A stretch of 10,601 nt of DNA from Actinomortierella ambigua (lineage: Eukaryota; Mortierellomycota; Mortierellomycetes; Mortierellales; Mortierellaceae), in assembly GCA_016098155.1 (NCBI GenBank), contig JAAAJB010000854.1, positions 1 to 10,601 on the forward strand. The letters run 5' to 3'. The notes under the pieces are model-generated. The model did not search any database. It was given only the letters and a program-made list of their open reading frames with translations, and had not been told where the DNA came from. The translations under genes were made by a program, and so were the position numbers. Shown here in pieces: positions 7,243 to 10,601 of the stretch. Each line of letters begins with the position of its first letter. Position 1 is the first letter of the stretch.

Positions 7243-7770
7243 TTGCAACAACTCGCCAAGCTCCTCCCCTTTGTGGGAAATCGAAGGGATATGCTTGACT
7301 ATCTCGAGGCTATCCCTGTGCACATTGATGCGTTGGATTAAGGCAAGGCCAACTTGAATTTGTTACGAGGGGGGGGGATCGTCTTGTTCTTGCACCTCCC
7401 GTTACCTGATCGTGAGCCTACACCCCATCGTAGAAATCACAGGGCTCGGCAGCATTCAGATGCGGACTGTATTGGGAGGGGAGTAAGGGGGGGGGCAGGA
7501 AGAGCAGCTGGTCATCCGAGGGAGAACGAGCGATGGGCGTTCTTAAAATCTCTTCTGCCTTGTGGATTCTGGCGTTCGCCACGACAAGAGATCGTGCTGG
7601 TCAGGCGTGGGCGTCTGATTTATATCCTCGATCTTTCGTTGTGGGCTCGGATAGCATGAGCCCAGACTACTGGCGCCGCTGCTGCTGCTGCTGCTGTTTT
7701 TTTTTTTTTTTTCAAGGGAATCACTCAAAAATTCGGCAAATACGAAAAACTGACGTCGTGTGCTGCTATA
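7243..7770 (-). pseudogene. Decayed DDE transposase, remnant 2
   Basis: Homologous to 4517-4990. Minus strand reads VVANARIHKAEE (7582-7547 region), where the second catalytic Asp of the DNAKIH motif has become Ala (codon 7577-7579), then LFLPP and YSPHLNAAE, a version of LPPYSPxLNPIE that keeps the Glu but has an insertion. G homopolymers (7369-7377 and 7487-7495) and stops break the frame. The upstream, N-terminal part is missing and the remnant runs straight into block B. An expanded (GCT)6 plus T16 tract (7678-7712) sits inside it. Confidence 0.7.
7678..7712. repeat. (GCT)n followed by T16
   Basis: Trinucleotide run at 7678-7696 then poly(T) at 7697-7712. The sister position in unit 1 has only GTGCTGCTGTTTATATTATTTTC (from 4922), so both tracts expanded within unit 2 after duplication. 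Confidence 0.85.
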
Positions 7771-7773
7771 GAT

Positions 7774-8360
7774 CTGGCTTCGGATTGGAAGAGGTGGATG
7801 GTTGAATGCTCTCCTGGACTGTGCAGGTCTGCTTGATGGTGGGTGGCCAGAGTCCTGGAGGAGAGGTGGAGCGATGCAATGATTGGAGTCGACTGCTGGT
7901 GCTAAAACACCCATTGGTTTCCAATGCAGAAAAGACACATTGCTGTCTCTGTTGAGCAGCGGATGGCTCATTCTCCTCGTCGGGCAGGAATCGTTTTTGC
8001 ACTCGATAGCCCCATTTTTACCTCCACGGCTGTGATTGCACTCGCGCCTTGTTCGAGACCCATGTGAGAAACTCGACGATAGCCAGAAGTAGGCATTGAC
8101 ACTTCTCGTTGAGAAAAAGAGAAAATACTTAGTAGTACAGCACCTCCGCAGTAAAACTAACAAGCTGGACGGATCGCTCAGTGGTGATAGTGAGGGATCG
8201 AGCTCTGGATCTCCCAAGCAAATGAGGAGGATTCCATTTGCCAGAAGATCAAGAAAAAGGATCTGCGACTAGTATTCAGATTATATCGATGCTTATACAG
8301 ACAACGTAAATGTACATTGCTAGTGAGTACGACGCGCACGCGTAGACACGCGGTAAGCGT
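7774..8360. repeat. Block B, copy 3
   Basis: Matches 2352-2945 closely in its first half, including the ~70 bp missing from copy 2 (TGCAGGTCTGCTTGATGGTGGGTGG), and shares AGACCCATGTGAGAAACTCGACGATAGCCAGA-type sequence with copy 2, which copy 1 has lost. Ends near GACAACGTAAATG (8300) and ACGCGTAGACACG. No conserved open frame. Confidence 0.72.
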
Positions 8361-8844
8361 ATTGATGGATGGGTCACTTCCAAACTCACCATGGATCGAT
8401 CATTTTGCATCCGTATGGCGACTACCACCTCACTAACTCTCCCTCTGCGAATTGACTCTCAGCACTCCCTAGTCCAGAGACCTAATTACATCTTTTTTCT
8501 GTACACTATATCCTTGTTTTATGGGCATCTTTCTATTTTTGTTTTCTTTCAGTTCTCCTCTCGGCAACCACTCAATATGCGCCCCCGTTCTCTTTCAGAC
8601 GTGATTTTCCGTTTCTTGTCTTTTTTTTTTTTTTTTTTTTGGTCCAGAATGCCCCTGATTTCTCTGGCGTTCCCCCTTTAATTTTGGAGACCCCCTCAAT
8701 AGCTCCTCAGCCGGGAGCGGTGGAGCCCCTGGAATTTTTCATTCTTAGCACAAATGGGAATCATTCTCTTCCCCCTTTTGATTTGTTTTTCTGTCTCCAT
8801 GCCCATATTCCTGCAATGCCTTTCTGTTGTGAACCTCTTCACCG
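8361..8844 (+). promoter_or_regulatory. Upstream region of third M35-fold gene, with poly(dT) T20
   Basis: Unit-3 promoter region. Landmarks shared with the other units are ACCTCACTAACTCTCCCTC (about 8429), CAGCACTCCCTAGTCCAGAGACC (8460), CTTGTC then T20 (8621-8640), GCACAAATGGGAATCATTC (about 8748) and CCATGCCCATATTCCTGCAATGCCTTTCTGTTG (about 8797-8829). No gene is supported here. Confidence 0.5.
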
Positions 8845-8901
8845 TATAAAAAGGGAAAGTCTCGCTCACCCCAACGTCCTGCACAACCCACCTTGACATC
8901 C
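8845..8901 (+). promoter_or_regulatory. Core promoter and leader block of third M35-fold gene
   Basis: TATAAAAAG at 8845-8853, 134 bp before the ATG, then AAAGTCTCGCTCACCCCAACGTCCTGCAC and CCCACCTTGACATCC (8887-8901). The TGACGTC core of units 1 and 2 is TGACATC here. Confidence 0.7.
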
Positions 8902-8978
8902 ACAATCTCCCTCAGACCCTTTTTCTTTACATCATTCTCTACTCAAGGCACCATCATCCAACCCATACGATACCGACA

Positions 8979-9566
8979 ATGAAGTCTGTGATCTTTTCAG
9001 CTCTGCTTCTTATGCCAGCTGTCGTCAGGGCCGCTGAATTTGTCCAGTGCACTACCGAGCAGCAAAACGACATCAACGACGCTACCAACCGGTTCAAGAC
9101 CCTCGTGACAGACAGTCAGAACTATCTTGCAAATCTTGCAAAGACTTCATCAGGCACCCCAGCGCCCTCGCCGTCCCCGCGCTACACGACCTGGTTTGGC
9201 ACATACACAGATCGCGGATCCGAGGACGTGCAAAATTTTTTCGATCACCTTAGCAGAAATAATTTCAACTTTTACACATTTAGTTGTACATGCAACGACG
9301 ACCCCGAGGGTGGTTACGTACATGTGGACGAGTTCGGCAAGGTCCGGCTATGCTCTGGCTTTTTGAAGGCACCCTCAACGGGCACAGACTCCAAAGCCGG
9401 TATATTGATCCGATTGGCGACACGGTTTTCTCAAAATGGTCAATCCAGATTCGACGCACGTAACCAAGAGCAATGCAAAGAGCTGGCGATGTTCGACGAA
9501 AGAGCGGCAGTACTCAACGCGTATAACCTTCAGTATTTTGCTGAGAACAATCCTCCCGAGAATTAA
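8979..9566 (+). CDS. Secreted M35-fold (Asp-zincin) pseudopeptidase, paralogue 3
   Basis: 195 aa, intronless; start chosen because it opens a signal peptide (1-18, core VIFSALLLMPAVV, cleavage after VRA) nearly identical to paralogue 1. Domain: Pro/Ser linker APSPSP before RYTTWFG (68-74); Cys24, Cys103, Cys105 and Cys125, which correspond exactly to the four disulfide cysteines of GfMEP (5/75, 77/97) with an offset of 28 for the last three; VRLCSGF 122-128; TDSKAGILI 136-144; QYFAENNP 185-192. The catalytic positions at the same offset are all changed: R145, L146 and R149 for HExxH, F158 for the ligand Asp, R161 for the catalytic Tyr, Y182/Q185 for the Lys-specificity Asp/Glu. This copy keeps the family's CxC disulfide geometry most faithfully yet has no zinc ligand. 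Mature length (about 177) matches the mature enzyme, and no propeptide is present. Role unknown; probably secreted and folded. Confidence 0.88.
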   Translation: MKSVIFSALLLMPAVVRAAEFVQCTTEQQNDINDATNRFKTLVTDSQNYLANLAKTSSGTPAPSPSPRYTTWFGTYTDRGSEDVQNFFDHLSRNNFNFYTFSCTCNDDPEGGYVHVDEFGKVRLCSGFLKAPSTGTDSKAGILIRLATRFSQNGQSRFDARNQEQCKELAMFDERAAVLNAYNLQYFAENNPPEN

Positions 9567-9581
9567 AAGCAGTACCTCATA

Positions 9582-9645
9582 GCCAAATCATCCACTAGAG
9601 AACTGTGCTCACCCTCGACATCGGCTTTTGTTAGAACATCTTCTT
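9582..9645 (+). other. Conserved 3' flank of paralogue 3, truncated
   Basis: CCAAATCATCCACTAGAG and CGGCTTTTGTTAGAACATCTTCTTA match the 3' flanks of the other two genes. Similarity stops about 9646, where the transposase remnant begins abruptly, marking a deletion junction. Confidence 0.5.
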
Positions 9646-10100
9646 AGCATGGACGCCAGGAAGAGCACGACCGCGCTCGCGTTGGCGATGTGAAAGTTGA
9701 ATCCAGCTTCATCCAAATACACAGAATATTCCAGGTCACTACGTGTTGTTAAAAACAAAAATAAGCATCCTCTACCCAAACTTGTCTTGGCAGCAATGCG
9801 GACTGGGCTGTTGAGAGTCCGCCAGGCTTGGCTTCCAAAGCAGTTCGTGAGACCTCTGAAGGGAGGGAGGGTTTGAATCAAGCGTTCAGCTCCTCTTAGA
9901 TCTGACGGATTGGCACATATCATCCGGAGCGCACTGCAAGTCGATTCATATGCTCTTCGGTGATGAGCGTGCAGCGGCTGCCACGTACGGACAGCTTGTC
10001 TCGGAGAACAGAAACTGCCAGTATGTGTAGCCTGAACGAGAGAGTAAGCCATACTGTTTTTTCTTGGGGTATTGAGGTTGAGGCTGCGAGGGTTTGTAAG
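9646..10100 (-). pseudogene. Decayed DDE transposase, remnant 3 (N-terminal half)
   Basis: Minus strand, from high to low coordinates: ITEEHMNRLAVRSG, stop, YVPIRQI, stop, EELNA (about 9965-9880), like the N-terminal helix-turn-helix region of Tc1/IS630-type transposases, interrupted by three stops; then, in another frame, EYSVYLDEAGFNFHI (Asp codon 9711-9713), a clear first catalytic Asp motif. The second Asp, the PPYSP segment and the C-terminus are deleted at about 9646. It complements the other two remnants, which retain the C-terminal half. Not functional. Confidence 0.72.
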
Positions 10101-10215
10101 AAACGAACCAAGTATGGATAAGGTGATTTTATGGCACATGGCTTCGCAAAGACTGATTTTGGACAAGAGCACTCTATATCACATTTGTCATGAAATTCTA
10201 AAGGTCTTGAGCGAT
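9985..10215 (-). repeat. Transposon 5' region shared with 5045-5300
   Basis: Second copy of the segment described at 5045-5300. Similarity ends at GAAATTCTA near 10200; the sequence after it does not resemble block B, so the array stops here or block B was deleted. Confidence 0.7.
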
Positions 10216-10601
10216 GTGAACCCGAGGGAAGGGGCACAAAGTGCCCGTTATGAAGGTTCGTTGTAAGTCACTCATGTAGCGGTTTCAGCCTTGTTTGGCC
10301 ATCTATGACTACTCTTGCTTTGTGAACTGCTCAGAGATGGGTAGTCGTTGTGAAGCTACATTCAGCGACAACAGGGGTCGTACCGTTGTGGAGGTGGACT
10401 GATCAGTCCTTCATCATTTGCGGGGATGTTGCAGTGTACATACACAATACACATAGCCAAATCCAGTTTCACCCAACTCCCAGTCTCTCACGCATTTCGC
10501 CCCTGCAGGGTCTGTCCTCAATGAGCGCTGCTGATGCAATCACCAGCCTCGCCTCCTGTGTTGACCAGAATGAAGGATGCATTCTTCTCATTTTGTTTGT
10601 C
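10216..10601. other. No confident gene; possible exon start at right edge
   Basis: Sequence unlike the repeat units. Around 10490-10507 there is a pyrimidine-rich stretch ending CCCTGCAG, a plausible splice acceptor. After it the plus frame is open to the edge, including ATG at 10521 followed by SAADAITSLASCVDQNEGC. This could be the beginning of a gene or an internal exon, but 27 codons are too few to judge and no family is recognised. Confidence 0.2.

Larger units (their letters stand above)
2352..10215. repeat. Tandem array of three diverged ~2.5 kb units, each with one M35-fold gene
   Basis: Corresponding blocks recur in the same order and orientation: block B (2352, 5307, 7774), poly(dT) tract (3342, 6153, 8621), TATA box (3689, 6366, 8845), coding start (3816, 6496, 8979), 3' flank (4404, 7086, about 9582) and antisense transposase remnant (about 4517, 7243, 9646). 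Coding starts are 2680 and 2483 bp apart. Homology is visible by eye, but with many substitutions and indels, so the duplications are not recent. The array begins about 100 bp after the alkaline phosphatase gene. A fourth block B does not follow the third unit. Confidence 0.8.

Noticed and set aside
7543..8217. A 224-codon minus-strand open frame
   Set aside because: It runs across the junction of transposase remnant 2 and block B, contains runs of Lys and Ser from a poly(T)/GCT microsatellite, and is not preserved in the other units.
3816..9566. Loss of HExxH by frameshift or sequencing error
   Set aside because: Flanking motifs on both sides stay in frame at exact family spacing in all three genes, and the same replacement residues recur. 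Independent errors would not do this.

Overview
The window is nuclear DNA from a filamentous fungus. A multi-exon alkaline phosphatase gene carries short GT-AG introns rich in CT and homopolymer tracts, polyadenylation is signalled by AATAAA, and core promoters have TATA boxes. The mix of CT-rich introns, compact genes and secreted peptidase-fold families would suit an early-diverging lineage such as Mortierellomycotina. That placement is inference only.

Left part (1-2251): the 3' five exons of a vacuolar-type (PHO8-like) alkaline phosphatase on the plus strand. The metal-binding and nucleophile motifs are complete, and the poly(A) signal overlaps the stop codon. The N-terminal exon(s) lie off the left edge.

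Main part (about 2350-10215): a tandem array of three diverged units of about 2.5 kb. Each unit holds, in order, (a) an unidentified repeat of about 550 bp (block B), (b) a promoter with a poly(dT) tract, a TATA box and a conserved leader, (c) an intronless gene for a small secreted protein of 190-195 aa, (d) a conserved 3' flank, and (e) the antisense remains of a Tc1/mariner- or IS630-like DDE transposase, truncated differently in each unit. The three coding starts are 2680 and 2483 bp apart.

The three secreted proteins have the Asp-zincin (M35, peptidyl-Lys metalloendopeptidase) fold. The signal peptide, YTTWFG-type motif, cysteine pattern, DSKAG-like strand and YFAE C-terminus are all recognisable. 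In every copy, however, the HExxH zinc motif, the third ligand Asp, the catalytic Tyr and the Lys-pocket residues are substituted, at exact family spacing and without frameshifts. None has a propeptide. They look like a tandemly amplified family of secreted pseudopeptidases that was catalytically dead before the duplications. This is the most interesting content of the window.

Right end (10216-10601): no confident gene. A short open stretch at the edge may be the start of an exon.
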